A DNA stretch of 16,774 nucleotides from Prevotella sp. (GCA_017632825.1 JAGBQP010000031.1:1-16774); one strand, 5' to 3'. Shown: positions 6,734-15,967, numbered from the stretch's first letter. Made by a program: numbers and translations. The notes: generated by a model from the letters alone, not told the origin.

Positions 6734-9700
6734 TTACACCAGTCCACGACCATGACACTGCTTGAACTTCTTACCAGAGCCACAAGGACACAGGTCGTTA
6801 CGACCAGGCAGCTTATCCTTGACAACAGGAGCATGGTTCTGCTGAGCACGCGTATCGTGCCGGGCAGCAGCCTGTTGGTTAGGATCGTTGAGCTGCTGCT
6901 CACCAATCTGCTGTTTCGTCTCTGTGTACTGTTGACGTTGGGTATGCTGCTCGGGAGCAGCCTCCTGCACTTGTTGTACCTCAGGAATCTGAGCACGGGT
7001 CAAGATGCTCGTGATGCGGTTATACATCTCGTTAATCATCTCATCCCACACCTTAGCACTCTCCAGTTTGAAGATGAGTAGCGGGTCTTTCTGCTCATAC
7101 GAGGCATTCTGTACCGAGTGGCGCAGTTCGTCGAGCTTACGCAGGTTCTCCTTCCACGACTCATCAATAAGATGCAGCAGGATAGCCTTCTCAAACTCCT
7201 TCACAACGGACTTTGCTTCGCTCTCGTAGGCCTCCTTGAGGTTACAGGGGATGTTATACATACGGCGACCGTCTGTAATGGGCACCATAATACGCTCGTA
7301 CATATGTCCCTGCTGCTCATAGACTTGGCTGATGATGGGCATTGCAACCTCACGGATGCGCTCTGTCTTACGATTGAAGTTACCGAGGGCAGCCTGGAAA
7401 GCCTCTTCCTCCAACTGCTCACGCTGCTGGTTGACAAACTCCTCTTCGCTGAAGGGTACTTCCATAGCAAGAATATGCAGGAACTCTTCCTTGCAGCCGT
7501 TGTAGTCGTTGTTCTCTATAATGTTAACGACACGGTCCCAGATAATATTCGAGATATCCATACCGATACGCTCACCCATCAGAGCGTGACGGCGTTTCTC
7601 ATAGATAACCGTACGCTGCTTGTTCATCACGTCATCGTACTCAATCAAACGCTTACGGATACCGAAGTTATTCTCCTCGACCTTCTTCTGAGCACGCTCG
7701 ATGCTCTTCGAAATCATCGGACTCTCAATCAGATCGCCTTCCTTGAAGCCCAGACGGTCCATCACCGATGCGATGCGCTCAGATGCGAACAGACGCATCA
7801 ACTTGTCTTCAAGTGAGACATAGAATACTGAAGAACCCGGGTCACCCTGACGACCAGCTCGACCACGCAACTGACGGTCCACACGACGGCTCTCATGACG
7901 TTCCGTACCGATAATGGCCAGACCGCCAGCGGCTTTCACTTCCGGAGAGAGTTTGATATCAGTACCACGACCGGCCATGTTAGTAGCAATGGTCACTGCA
8001 CCCTTACCGTTGCTATCCTGCTGACCGGCAAGTGCCACGATGTCAGCCTCCTTCTGGTGAAGTTTAGCGTTCAGCACCTGGTGGGGAATACCCTCACGAC
8101 GGCCAGTCTCGGGATTAACATACATGTCAAGCATACGGCTGAGCAATTCAGAAATCTCCACCGACGTAGTACCAATCAGTGTCGGGCGACCAGCATTACG
8201 CATCTTCACAATCTCGTCGATGACGGCCTTGTATTTCTCACGGGCAGTCTTGTACACACGGTCGTCCTGGTCGTTACGCAATACGGGACGGTTTGTAGGA
8301 ATCTCAACCACATCGAGTTTGTAGATATCCCAGAACTCACCAGCCTCAGTCGAAGCCGTACCGGTCATACCTGCCAGCTTATGATACATACGGAAGTAGT
8401 TCTGGAGCGTAATCGTAGCAAAAGTCTGCGTAGCAGCTTCCACTCTCACATGCTCCTTAGCCTCCACGGCCTGATGCAGACCATCACTCCAGCGACGGCC
8501 CTCCATAATACGGCCGGTTTGCTCATCGACAATCTTTACCTGACCGTCAATAACGACATATTCATCGTCCTTGTTGAACATACAGTATGCCTTCAACAGC
8601 TGCTGCAGTGTGTGTACACGCTCTGACTGCACGGCATATTGCTGCATCATCTCGTCTTTCTTATCGACGCGCTCCTGATCGGTCAGTCCTGGCTCCACCT
8701 CAAGTGCAGAAAGCTGTGACGTAATATCGGGCAGCACAAAGAGTTCAGCATCGTCCACCTGATGAGCCAGCCAAGCTGTACCCTTATCCGTCAGGTCGCA
8801 GGAATTCAGTTTCTCATCGACCACGAAATAGAGTGGTTCAATACACTCAGGCATACGACGGTTGTTATTCTCCATATAGATCTCCTCGGTCTTCAGCATA
8901 CCAGCCTTGATACCTTCCTCAGAGAGATACTTGATGAGCGGTTTGTTCTTCGGTAATGCCTTGTGCGAACGGTAAAGCGACAGGAAGCCTTCGTCCAAAA
9001 TCTGCTGGGCCTCCTTCTTCTGTCCGGCTTCCATCAGGCGGTTGCCCTCAGAAATTTTCTGCTTAGCCTCTGCCAGATACTGCGTGGCAAGGTTACGCTG
9101 AACACCGACGAGCTTCTCAACCAGCGGCTGATACTCCTCAAACATCTGGTCGTCGCCCTTAGGCACAGGACCACTAATAATAAGAGGTGTACGTGCATCG
9201 TCAATCAACACAGAGTCAACCTCATCGACAATAGCATAGTTATGGGCGCGCTGCACAAGATCAGCAGGCGACGTAGCCATATTGTCACGCAGATAGTCGA
9301 AGCCGAACTCGTTGTTTGTACCGAACGTAATGTCGGCCTGATAAGCCTTACGGCGAGCCTCAGAGTTTGGCTGATGCTTGTCAATACAGTCAACGCTCAA
9401 GCCGTGGAACTCATAAAGCGGTCCCATCCATTCCGAGTCACGCTTTGACAGGTAGTCGTTCACCGTTACCACGTGTACGCCATTGCCGGTAAGTGCATTC
9501 AGGAACACAGGCAGTGTTGCCACCAGGGTTTTACCTTCACCCGTTGCCATCTCAGCAATTTTACCCTGATGAAGCACGGTACCACCAAAGAGCTGTACGT
9601 CGTAGTGTACCATCTCCCACTTCAGGTCGTTACCACCTGCAGTCCAGTGGTTGTGATAGATAGCTTTGTCGCCATCAATGGTGATAAAGTCCTTGCGGGG

Positions 9701-10123
9701 GTCGGCAGCCAGTTCACGGTCGAAATCTGTTGCCGTCACTACCGTCTCTTCGTTCTCAGCAAAACGGCGCGCAGTCTCTTTGACTATGGCAAAAACCTCG
9801 AACATCACTTCGTCGAGTGCTTTCTCGTAAATCTCGAGCGCTTCCTTTTCCAGTTTGTCTATCTGCGAGAAGATAGGCTCACGCTCGTCAATGGGTGTCT
9901 GCTCAATGGTTGCTTTCAGCTCCTCAATCTTGGCTTTCTCCTCGTGAGCAGCTTGCTGTACCTGCTGCTGAATGGCCTTTGTACGGGCACGCAGTTCGTC
10001 ATTCGACAGAGCCTCTACCTGCGGCGTGAACGATTTAGCCTTCTCAACCAATGGCTGGATGGCCTTCATGTCGCGCGTCGACTTGTCGCCGAACAGCGAT
10101 TTCAAAATACTGTTGAAATTCAT
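6734..10123 (-). CDS. secA: Protein translocase ATPase SecA
   Basis: The motor that drives unfolded preproteins through SecYEG. At 1129 aa it is longer than E. coli SecA (901), as usual in Bacteroidetes, with extra helical material at about 55-120 and around 330-440. NBD1 shows Walker A MATGEGKT (192-199, K198) and the DEAD-like motif DEVD (300-303); VNDYLSKRD and FGFDYLRDN are typical SecA signatures. NBD2 contains [15 protein letters not shown] and [13 protein letters not shown]. The C-terminal linker is Gln-rich and leads to the zinc-binding SEC-C motif (C1112, C1114, C1123, H1124) that contacts lipid or SecB. No promoter was seen in the 52 bp upstream, so it is probably read with the two genes before it. 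Identification is certain. Confidence 0.98.
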   Translation of the reverse strand: MNFNSILKSLFGDKSTRDMKAIQPLVEKAKSFTPQVEALSNDELRARTKAIQQQVQQAAHEEKAKIEELKATIEQTPIDEREPIFSQIDKLEKEALEIYEKALDEVMFEVFAIVKETARRFAENEETVVTATDFDRELAADPRKDFITIDGDKAIYHNHWTAGGNDLKWEMVHYDVQLFGGTVLHQGKIAEMATGEGKTLVATLPVFLNALTGNGVHVVTVNDYLSKRDSEWMGPLYEFHGLSVDCIDKHQPNSEARRKAYQADITFGTNNEFGFDYLRDNMATSPADLVQRAHNYAIVDEVDSVLIDDARTPLIISGPVPKGDDQMFEEYQPLVEKLVGVQRNLATQYLAEAKQKISEGNRLMEAGQKKEAQQILDEGFLSLYRSHKALPKNKPLIKYLSEEGIKAGMLKTEEIYMENNNRRMPECIEPLYFVVDEKLNSCDLTDKGTAWLAHQVDDAELFVLPDITSQLSALEVEPGLTDQERVDKKDEMMQQYAVQSERVHTLQQLLKAYCMFNKDDEYVVIDGQVKIVDEQTGRIMEGRRWSDGLHQAVEAKEHVRVEAATQTFATITLQNYFRMYHKLAGMTGTASTEAGEFWDIYKLDVVEIPTNRPVLRNDQDDRVYKTAREKYKAVIDEIVKMRNAGRPTLIGTTSVEISELLSRMLDMYVNPETGRREGIPHQVLNAKLHQKEADIVALAGQQDSNGKGAVTIATNMAGRGTDIKLSPEVKAAGGLAIIGTERHESRRVDRQLRGRAGRQGDPGSSVFYVSLEDKLMRLFASERIASVMDRLGFKEGDLIESPMISKSIERAQKKVEENNFGIRKRLIEYDDVMNKQRTVIYEKRRHALMGERIGMDISNIIWDRVVNIIENNDYNGCKEEFLHILAMEVPFSEEEFVNQQREQLEEEAFQAALGNFNRKTERIREVAMPIISQVYEQQGHMYERIMVPITDGRRMYNIPCNLKEAYESEAKSVVKEFEKAILLHLIDESWKENLRKLDELRHSVQNASYEQKDPLLIFKLESAKVWDEMINEMYNRITSILTRAQIPEVQQVQEAAPEQHTQRQQYTETKQQIGEQQLNDPNQQAAARHDTRAQQNHAPVVKDKLPGRNDLCPCGSGKKFKQCHGRGLV

Positions 10124-10175
10124 ATCTATTTTTTATTTGTTTCGTTGTTAAGTTATGTATGGTATGGGTAATCAG

Positions 10176-11726
10176 TTAAAACAGGGGTTCAGACATACAG
10201 GCATTCGGGGCTCTGATACGTATGCTCTTGGCTATGGTGGGCGCTATGCGGTCCACCGTCACTTGGCTGTTAATTGTATCGGCTTCGATGCCGGCACCAT
10301 AGAATATGATAGGGAATTGTATGAATGAAGCGCGTTGCAGTTGCGTTTGCTGGGTGTCCTCGTTCTGAAGCTTCCACCCTGGTGACACCTCTATGATAAT
10401 GTCACCGCAACGCTCCGGATTGTAACCTGCGCGTATCTTCTGCGTCAGTTCGCTCGTCGATGTCAGCAGTTGTAGTCCTGTATAAACATTGCGGACACCC
10501 GACAACTGCGACAGGAACTCCTGGGCACGCTGTCCAGCGTCGGTCAGTGAGACTCGTTTCGACTCCAGCAGCTTGTGATTCAGGAACAGCTGACTGCCAA
10601 AACACGTCTCTACCCAGCGTCCTTGTCCCCAAATAGCGCCGAAGTACATATTTAGCAAGTTCGACGTACGGTTCATGTAGAATGTACCCGTAGGTATGCG
10701 GTACTGGTCGTAGGCAGAGCTCTCCGTATCGCTGTAGCCAGTCGATGTAACGACAAACATCACATGCTCGGCACCGAGACGCTGCTCAATCGTGGTGATT
10801 AGGCGTGCCAGTTCACGGTCCAGCCGCATGTATGTGTCCTGTAACTCCAACTGACACTCTGACATTGCCATATGGTCGAACGTACCGGCATAATACGTCA
10901 GCGACAGTAAGTCGGTCACGCGGTCATAGCCCATCGTGGCTTGGGTAACCAACTGTTCTGCCAGGTTTGTCACATACTGGTTGACAAGACCTGAGGCTTT
11001 CAGCTGACTGTAACGGCGATTACCCGTGAACTTATGCTTAAAGGGTTTCTGCTCTGCAGCGGCATGCTGGAAGTAGTTAAAGGTACCCGATAGTTCTACG
11101 ACCGGTTCCCATAACAACTGATTCTCATCGGCCTTCGGAGCGTGTAAGACGTTATAAGTATAGAGCCATGTGGGCAGTTCCTTCGTGTAATAGGCCGAGG
11201 TTTTCCAGGAGCCGTCCGTATCGTCAATCCAAAGTGCTGCATCGGCAGCATGTCCGACACTCATCACGGCAGCATCGGCCGTCGGAGCAATGGCATAGAC
11301 CTTGGCCTTGCCCTGTGTTGAGACTTTCAGCTCGTCGCCCAGTGTCGATGTTGACAGATTGTCAGCCGTTTGATTTTCGCCAACGGCAAAAACCGGACGC
11401 AGGGTTTCGCGGTTAAGCCAGCACTCACCGACAATACTATGATAATAAGGTGTAACTCCTGTTGACAGTGTGGCAACCGCTGAAGCTCGGTCTATGGGAC
11501 TGAAAGGATAGCTGACGTGCGAGAACACCCTACCCTGCTTCATCAGTCGCTTAAAGCCGTCTTCACCATACAGCGGTGCAAAGGCTTCCAGATAATCGGC
11601 ACGCAGCTGGTCGATGGTCACTGTGACCACCAGTCGCGGTGCATACTGTATGCTGCTCTGCGCCAAAACCTCGGGGGTTACGCCGAGCAGAGCCAACAGG
11701 GTGATATATATGTACTTATTTCTCAC
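10176..11726 (-). CDS. Degenerate PafA-like alkaline phosphatase superfamily protein (probable pseudoenzyme)
   Basis: A 516-aa protein with a signal peptide (1-22, ending VLA) and the overall plan of PafA-type alkaline phosphatases: VTIDQLRADYL (37-46), GFKRLM, LSTGVTPYYHSIVG (87-100), WIDDTDG, SAYYTKELP (177-185), DTYMRLDREL (297-306) and IPTGTF. Compared with my recollection of PafA, only the first metal ligand (D39) is kept. The nucleophile Thr79 aligns with R80, Asn100 with E101, Lys162 with T149, Arg164 with D151, and the zinc ligands Asp305, His309, Asp352, His353 and His486 align with T282, M286, T329, G330 and about T461. The reading frame is intact, so it is a maintained protein rather than a decayed gene. 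Loss of activity is an inference. It overlaps the upstream DUF4105 gene by 11 bp and precedes secA by 52 bp. Confidence 0.85.
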   Translation of the reverse strand: MRNKYIYITLLALLGVTPEVLAQSSIQYAPRLVVTVTIDQLRADYLEAFAPLYGEDGFKRLMKQGRVFSHVSYPFSPIDRASAVATLSTGVTPYYHSIVGECWLNRETLRPVFAVGENQTADNLSTSTLGDELKVSTQGKAKVYAIAPTADAAVMSVGHAADAALWIDDTDGSWKTSAYYTKELPTWLYTYNVLHAPKADENQLLWEPVVELSGTFNYFQHAAAEQKPFKHKFTGNRRYSQLKASGLVNQYVTNLAEQLVTQATMGYDRVTDLLSLTYYAGTFDHMAMSECQLELQDTYMRLDRELARLITTIEQRLGAEHVMFVVTSTGYSDTESSAYDQYRIPTGTFYMNRTSNLLNMYFGAIWGQGRWVETCFGSQLFLNHKLLESKRVSLTDAGQRAQEFLSQLSGVRNVYTGLQLLTSTSELTQKIRAGYNPERCGDIIIEVSPGWKLQNEDTQQTQLQRASFIQFPIIFYGAGIEADTINSQVTVDRIAPTIAKSIRIRAPNACMSEPLF

Positions 11727-12900
11727 GTCGTAAATGTATCCAGTATCTTGTTAGCAAACATAATGCCAAAAAAGGCGTCAACACAGCATAGCGCTGGAAG
11801 AAAGCCCCTATTAACAGAAGGGAGGTCATGAAGAGCAACGCCTTCCAATAGCGAGTGGGACGGCGACGCACAACAGACGGAATGAAGAACAGATGCAGCG
11901 GGTTCAACAGCAGCACCTGCAAATTGGTAGTTGTACAAGGGTGCTGTGAGAACAGCATGACAAACAGCACACAACCGGCAAGTCCTGTCAACGCCATCAG
12001 CACAACGTCCCATATAATAAATATGTGTCGGCGTCGCCACTCAACGGCAAACACCAACAGCGACACAATCAGCAAAGCCACACCTACTTCAATGGGCGAC
12101 ATCACAAAGTCGCGCTCTATCACCTGAACGCCTGGCTGTACTGCCATCCGGCGGTTCACCACCAACGGGCGCACCGCACCATCGTTGCCGCGTATCTGGG
12201 CACGGTCAAAGTCGTACAGCAGATTCTCGGGCAGAAATTCCTGCTCCTGACGCGATGTCTTCAGGTCAGCACGCAGACCGAGCAGCAGGTCATTGCCCTC
12301 GGTGGCCCACTCGTGGTGTTTCGTCTTCTCGTGAATCATCTGTCTGAACGTCAGCTCATAGTCCTGCCGTTGCTTATACTCGACCTTTCCGTCGAGACAG
12401 CGCTCAATGATGTCGCGTGGGCGTGTCGAACAATTATCGTAGAAGTAGTTATAGCGATAGACGCGATTTTCAGGCAGATAATTGTCTGCCAGCAGTTTCT
12501 GCAGTCTGGATTTCTCGGCAGACGTCAGGTTCAGCACCTGCTCCGTCACCATAGCGCCCCATCGCCGGTAATACGCAGCAAAGGGCTCAAACGGCGTTAT
12601 GCCCAACTCATAGTCGGTGAGTCCGAACACGAAACGAACGACGAAGAAAGGCTTCTTGAAATTGAAGATACCCCAGTTGAAGGCTAAGTCATCGCCTGTA
12701 TGCAGGTCATGCCAGCGCAGAGCCGTATGGCCATAGAGACTATACACCTCTTCATGGGGGGCGCACGTCAAAAGACTCACCTCAACAGAGTCGAAGTACT
12801 CTACTCCGACCACTTTCGGCTGCTCTGCCCGCACGGTTGCCGACAGTAACATGACCAACAACAGTTGCATCAATCGCTTCACAGCCTGCAAAGGTAACAT
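11716..12900 (-). CDS. DUF4105 / Lnb_N family membrane protein (thiol-protease-like periplasmic domain)
   Basis: A 394-aa protein: signal sequence (about 7-25), a periplasmic domain to about 265, then five predicted membrane helices (about 270-287, 293-317, 328-343, 352-367, 371-388). The periplasmic part matches DUF4105/Lnb_N (PF13387), with EVYSLYGHTALRW (H58) and YNYFYDNCSTRPRDII (C157), a His/Cys pair like papain- or NlpC-type thiol enzymes; activity is unproven. The nominal ATG at 12900 lies within a consensus -7 box (TACCTTTG 12896-12889). The true start may therefore be GTG 12882, giving a good signal peptide beginning MKRLMQLLL, or ATG 12870. It is the first gene of the leftward operon with the phosphatase-like protein, secA and the ABC ATPase. 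Confidence 0.85.
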   Translation of the reverse strand: MLPLQAVKRLMQLLLVMLLSATVRAEQPKVVGVEYFDSVEVSLLTCAPHEEVYSLYGHTALRWHDLHTGDDLAFNWGIFNFKKPFFVVRFVFGLTDYELGITPFEPFAAYYRRWGAMVTEQVLNLTSAEKSRLQKLLADNYLPENRVYRYNYFYDNCSTRPRDIIERCLDGKVEYKQRQDYELTFRQMIHEKTKHHEWATEGNDLLLGLRADLKTSRQEQEFLPENLLYDFDRAQIRGNDGAVRPLVVNRRMAVQPGVQVIERDFVMSPIEVGVALLIVSLLVFAVEWRRRHIFIIWDVVLMALTGLAGCVLFVMLFSQHPCTTTNLQVLLLNPLHLFFIPSVVRRRPTRYWKALLFMTSLLLIGAFFQRYAVLTPFLALCLLTRYWIHLRREK

Positions 12901-12920
12901 TTTTTTTTCATTTAACCAAG
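12889..12920 (-). promoter_or_regulatory. Promoter of the DUF4105-secA operon, overlapping the nominal start codon
   Basis: On the minus strand TACCTTTG (12896-12889) matches TAnnTTTG, and a CTTG element (12920-12917) lies 20 bp upstream. If used, transcription would begin near 12883, making the ATG at 12900 impossible and the message nearly leaderless. No competing promoter was seen within the next 100 bp upstream. Confidence 0.5.
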
Positions 12921-12989
12921 AATATAAGTAAATAGTCTTCGCGAACTTGTTTTTTATCAGTTTTTATGCTTAAGCACTTACTAATCGAC

Positions 12990-13004
12990 TTACTCGTGGA
13001 GTAA
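12990..13004. promoter_or_regulatory. Candidate upstream activator dyad for htpG
   Basis: TTACTC-GTG-GAGTAA is a perfect 6-bp dyad, preceded by a direct repeat of ACTTACT (12976-12982 and 12988-12994). Its centre lies about 120 bp before the predicted sigma-54 start, a usual distance for enhancer-binding proteins. Site function is inferred from position and symmetry only. Confidence 0.35.
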
Positions 13005-13053
13005 CGAGCGTGAATCCATCAGGGAAAAGTATCCCCACTCTGTTCTTTTGTAA

Positions 13054-13075
13054 TGCCAGACAAGAGTCTTTGGCA
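13054..13075. promoter_or_regulatory. Second dyad upstream of the htpG sigma-54 promoter
   Basis: TGCCA (13054-13058) and TGGCA (13071-13075) are complementary, with inner GAC/GTC around AAGA; two T's bulge on one side. It ends 14 bp before the -24 element. It may be a regulator site or an RNA structure of no consequence. No other element was recognised in 12921-12989. Confidence 0.3.
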
Positions 13076-13088
13076 ATTCGCAGTTAAC

Positions 13089-13105
13089 TTGGCACGCTTT
13101 TTGCA
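13089..13105 (+). promoter_or_regulatory. Sigma-54 (RpoN) -24/-12 promoter of htpG
   Basis: TTGGCACGCTTTTTGCA matches the consensus TTGGCACGRNNNTTGCW at every defined position except R, with the invariant GG (13091-13092) and GC (13103-13104) exactly 12 bp apart. Transcription should start near 13116, about 43 nt before the htpG ATG. No consensus TTTG/TAnnTTTG pair was found in the same region. Confidence 0.75.
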
Positions 13106-13158
13106 ATACTACGGCAGAATCAAACAAATTTTGTCAGTATAATCAATAAAAAAGGTAT

Positions 13159-15213
13159 ATGCAAAAAGGTAACATCGGGGTTACAACCGAGAACATCTTC
13201 CCCGTTATCAAAAAGTTTCTCTATAGCGATCATGAGATTTTCCTCCGCGAAATGGTGTCTAATGCCGTTGATGCCACACAGAAGCTGAAGACTCTGGCAC
13301 AGCAGGGCGAATACAAGGAAGAACTGGGCGACCTGACCGTTCGCGTGAACTTTGATGCCGACAAGGGCACCATCACCATCAGCGATCACGGTATCGGCAT
13401 GACCGAAGAGGAAATCGACAAGTATATCAATCAGATTGCCTTCTCGGGTGTGACCGACTTCCTGGAGAAGTACAAGGACAATGCCAACAACATCATCGGC
13501 CACTTCGGTCTCGGCTTCTACTCGTCATTCATGGTTTCTAAGAAAGTGGAAATCATAACAAAGAGCTATAAGGCCGGTTCAAAAGCTGTCAAATGGAGTT
13601 GCGACGGCAGCCCTGCCTACGAGATTGACGATGCTGAGCGCGAGGATCACGGCTCGGACATCATCCTCTACATTGACGATGACTGCAAGGAGTTCCTCGA
13701 CAAGTTCAAGCTCGAGGGCCTGCTCAACAAGTATTGCAAGTTTATGGCCGTACCCGTGGCTTTCGGAAAGAAGACTGAGTGGAAGGACGGCAAGCAGGTA
13801 GATACCGACGAGGACAACATCATCAACAGCGTAGAGCCGCTGTGGACCAAGACGCCTTCTACACTGAAGGACGAGGACTACAAGAGCTTCTACCGTACAC
13901 TCTACCCCATGAGCGACGAGCCGCTGTTCTGGATTCACCTGAACGTTGACTATCCCTTCAACCTCACGGGTATTCTGTACTTCCCGAAGATTAAGTCGAA
14001 CATCGAGTTGCAGAAGAACAAGATTCAACTCTACTGCAACCAGGTATTCGTGACCGATCAGGTAGAGGGCATCGTTCCCGAGTTCCTCACCCTGCTGCAC
14101 GGCGTCATCGACTCGCCGGATATTCCCCTGAACGTTAGCCGTTCATACCTGCAGAGCGACCGTGAAGTTAAGAAGATTTCAACTTATATCACCAAGAAGG
14201 TGGCCGACCGCCTGAAAGCAATCTTCAACGAAGACCGCAAGCAATATGAGGAGAAGTGGGACGACCTGAAGATTTTTATCAACTATGGTATTCTCTCTGA
14301 GGAGGGATTCTACGACCGGGCCAAGGAGTTTGCTCTCTTCAAGGACACTGAGGGCAAGTACTTCACCTTCGACGAATACAAGACGCTTATCGAGGCTTCG
14401 CAGAAAGACAAGGACGACAACCTTGTTTATCTATATGCCACCGACAAGGACGAGCAGTACTCATACATCAAGGCTGCCAAGGACAAGGGATACTCAGTGT
14501 TGCTGCTCGACGGACAGCTTGACGGACCTACAATTCAGACCTTGGAACAGAAGTTCGAGAAGAGCCGCTTCACCCGTGTTGATGCCGACACCATCGACCG
14601 TCTGATTGTAAAGAGCGATGCGCCTAAAAGCGACCTTCCCGACGACCAGCGTGACAATTTGTCAGCCGTCTTCATGTCACAGGTTCCCAAGAATGGCAAA
14701 GCCGAATACATGGTTCAGGTCGAAGCCCTTGGCGAGGGACAGCGTCCTGTGGTCATCACTCAGAATGAGTGGATGCGCCGCATGAAGGAAATGAGCAAGT
14801 TCCAGCAGGGCATGAGTTTCTACGGACAGATGCCCGACTCCTTTAATCTCGTACTGAACAGTGACCACCGCCTCATCAAGGAAGTGCTCAACGACGCACA
14901 GGCTCAGCTGGCAGAACAACTGAAGCCCATCGAAGGCGAAATCAAAGGACAGGAAGCCCGTCTGGCTGCACTGAACCAGCAGACGGAGAAGAAGAAGCCC
15001 GAGGAAATCACACAGGAGGAGAAAGACGACAAGGCCAACACGCAGAAAGCCATTGACGAGCAGAAAGCCAAGAAGCAGCAGCTCATCAGCGACTATGCAG
15101 CCAAGAACTCTGTGGTTCACCAGCTCATAGACCTGGCCCTTCTGCAGAATGGAATGCTGAAGGGTGAAGCACTCGACAAGTTCCTGCAGCGTAGCGTAGA
15201 GCTTATCAAGTAG
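13159..15213 (+). CDS. htpG: Hsp90-family molecular chaperone HtpG
   Basis: A 684-aa cytoplasmic ATP-dependent chaperone. The GHKL ATPase domain shows FLREMVSNAVDA (28-39; E31 is the catalytic glutamate, N35 binds Mg-ATP), SDHGIGMTEEEI (75-86; D76 contacts adenine, with His where Asn is common) and GHFGLGFYSSFMV (114-126). The middle domain follows (about 240-500, with SRSYLQSD). The C-terminal dimerisation domain carries a Lys/Glu/Gln-rich insertion at about 594-650 that makes the protein longer than E. coli HtpG (624 aa), a feature I associate with Bacteroidetes homologues. It stands alone with a sigma-54-type promoter upstream and a strong terminator downstream, suggesting regulation separate from the housekeeping genes around it. 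Confidence 0.97.
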   Translation: MQKGNIGVTTENIFPVIKKFLYSDHEIFLREMVSNAVDATQKLKTLAQQGEYKEELGDLTVRVNFDADKGTITISDHGIGMTEEEIDKYINQIAFSGVTDFLEKYKDNANNIIGHFGLGFYSSFMVSKKVEIITKSYKAGSKAVKWSCDGSPAYEIDDAEREDHGSDIILYIDDDCKEFLDKFKLEGLLNKYCKFMAVPVAFGKKTEWKDGKQVDTDEDNIINSVEPLWTKTPSTLKDEDYKSFYRTLYPMSDEPLFWIHLNVDYPFNLTGILYFPKIKSNIELQKNKIQLYCNQVFVTDQVEGIVPEFLTLLHGVIDSPDIPLNVSRSYLQSDREVKKISTYITKKVADRLKAIFNEDRKQYEEKWDDLKIFINYGILSEEGFYDRAKEFALFKDTEGKYFTFDEYKTLIEASQKDKDDNLVYLYATDKDEQYSYIKAAKDKGYSVLLLDGQLDGPTIQTLEQKFEKSRFTRVDADTIDRLIVKSDAPKSDLPDDQRDNLSAVFMSQVPKNGKAEYMVQVEALGEGQRPVVITQNEWMRRMKEMSKFQQGMSFYGQMPDSFNLVLNSDHRLIKEVLNDAQAQLAEQLKPIEGEIKGQEARLAALNQQTEKKKPEEITQEEKDDKANTQKAIDEQKAKKQQLISDYAAKNSVVHQLIDLALLQNGMLKGEALDKFLQRSVELIK

Positions 15214-15242
15214 TTTCAGTCAGAACATTTGTCCATTAACAT

Positions 15243-15284
15243 TCTGCCCGCGATACAGTTTCTTTGTATCGCGGGCAGATTTTT
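15243..15284 (+). terminator. htpG terminator
   Basis: CTGCCCGCGATACA (15244-15257) pairs perfectly with TGTATCGCGGGCAG (15265-15278) around a 7-nt loop, extended by one T-A pair and followed by a T run (15280-15284). Confidence 0.93.
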
Positions 15285-15413
15285 GTCTGATAAACATACT
15301 CCCCCCCAACAAATCTTCGGTTTTCATAATCGCGAGATGATACATTTATACTAAAATATATCAAAAACTGCCACTTAATTGCTAAGATATTCTCATTTGT
15401 AATCAGAAATCAC

Positions 15414-15421
15414 TATTTTTG
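15414..15421 (+). promoter_or_regulatory. Probable -7 box for the flavin reductase gene
   Basis: TATTTTTG fits TAnnTTTG and lies 24 bp before ATG 15446. The nearest upstream TTTG (15396-15399) is only 14 bp away, so the -33 element is not convincing. TTTGCAACGTT from this box recurs at 15978-15988 before the next gene. Confidence 0.45.
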
Positions 15422-15445
15422 CAACGTTAACAAGAAGAATTGAAA

Positions 15446-15967
15446 ATGAAAGAGATTAATTGTAAGGATTTGAAGTTTAATCCGTTCAATCTGATTGGAG
15501 GAGAATGGATGCTAATAACGGCAGGTGACGAATACAGTTGCAACACTATGACGGCTTCATGGGGACAACTCGGATGTCTGTGGGGACACGACGATCCGTC
15601 TGCCGTGATTTACGTTCGCGAGTCTCGTTTTACGAAGAAGTTCCTCGACGAAGAAGCATATTTCTCGCTCTGCGTGATGGACAAGTCATTCAAAAAGCAA
15701 ATGGCCTATCTGGGTAGTGCATCAGGACGCAATGAAGATAAAATAGGCAAGGCTGGTATCACGCCCGTCTATGCCGACAATACCGTCTATTTCGAGGAAG
15801 CCAAGTTGGTATTCATCTGTAAAAAGGTGTATGCTGCCGAGATTCAACAGGATGGCATCATCTATCAGGAAACCAAAGACCAGCACTATCCCAATGGTGA
15901 CAACCACACCATGTACGTCGGCAAAATAGAGAAAGTTCTTGTGCGCGATGATGAATATCTTGGATAA
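15446..15967 (+). CDS. Flavin reductase-like FMN-binding domain protein
   Basis: A 173-aa protein with the split-barrel flavin reductase-like fold (Pfam Flavin_Reduct type). The start matches the family pattern: residues 4-30 lead into GGEWMLITAGD, then NTMTASWGQLGCLW, the usual FMN phosphate-binding region, followed by AVIYVRESRFT and ayFSLCVM. Such proteins bind FMN and reduce it, or act on small substrates; the true reaction here is unknown. ATG 15446 is preferred to an in-frame TTG at 15440, since it follows a -7 box by a normal distance. The next gene, YbjQ-like, begins 71 bp downstream. Confidence 0.85.
   Translation: MKEINCKDLKFNPFNLIGGEWMLITAGDEYSCNTMTASWGQLGCLWGHDDPSAVIYVRESRFTKKFLDEEAYFSLCVMDKSFKKQMAYLGSASGRNEDKIGKAGITPVYADNTVYFEEAKLVFICKKVYAAEIQQDGIIYQETKDQHYPNGDNHTMYVGKIEKVLVRDDEYLG

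Noticed and set aside
7118..8626. Long plus-strand frames (232 and 243 aa) opposite secA
   Set aside because: They are antisense shadows of secA with low-complexity Leu/Thr/His-rich sequence and no promoter. The same applies to 8963-9448 and 9473-10171.
12025..12687. 220-aa plus-strand frame opposite the DUF4105 gene
   Set aside because: The minus-strand frame has a signal peptide, family motifs and membrane helices; the plus frame has none.
12968..13004. CIRCE (HrcA) element before htpG
   Set aside because: TTAAGCACTTA resembles one CIRCE half but the complementary half GAGTGCTAA at the right spacing is missing.
14677..15120. 147-aa minus-strand frame rich in Leu inside htpG
   Set aside because: It is the complement of the Lys/Glu/Gln-rich HtpG segment, which reads as Leu/Phe on the other strand; it is not a real membrane protein.
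15301..15307. Run of seven C's as a phase-variation tract
   Set aside because: It is short, lies outside any gene or promoter core, and is just after the htpG terminator.
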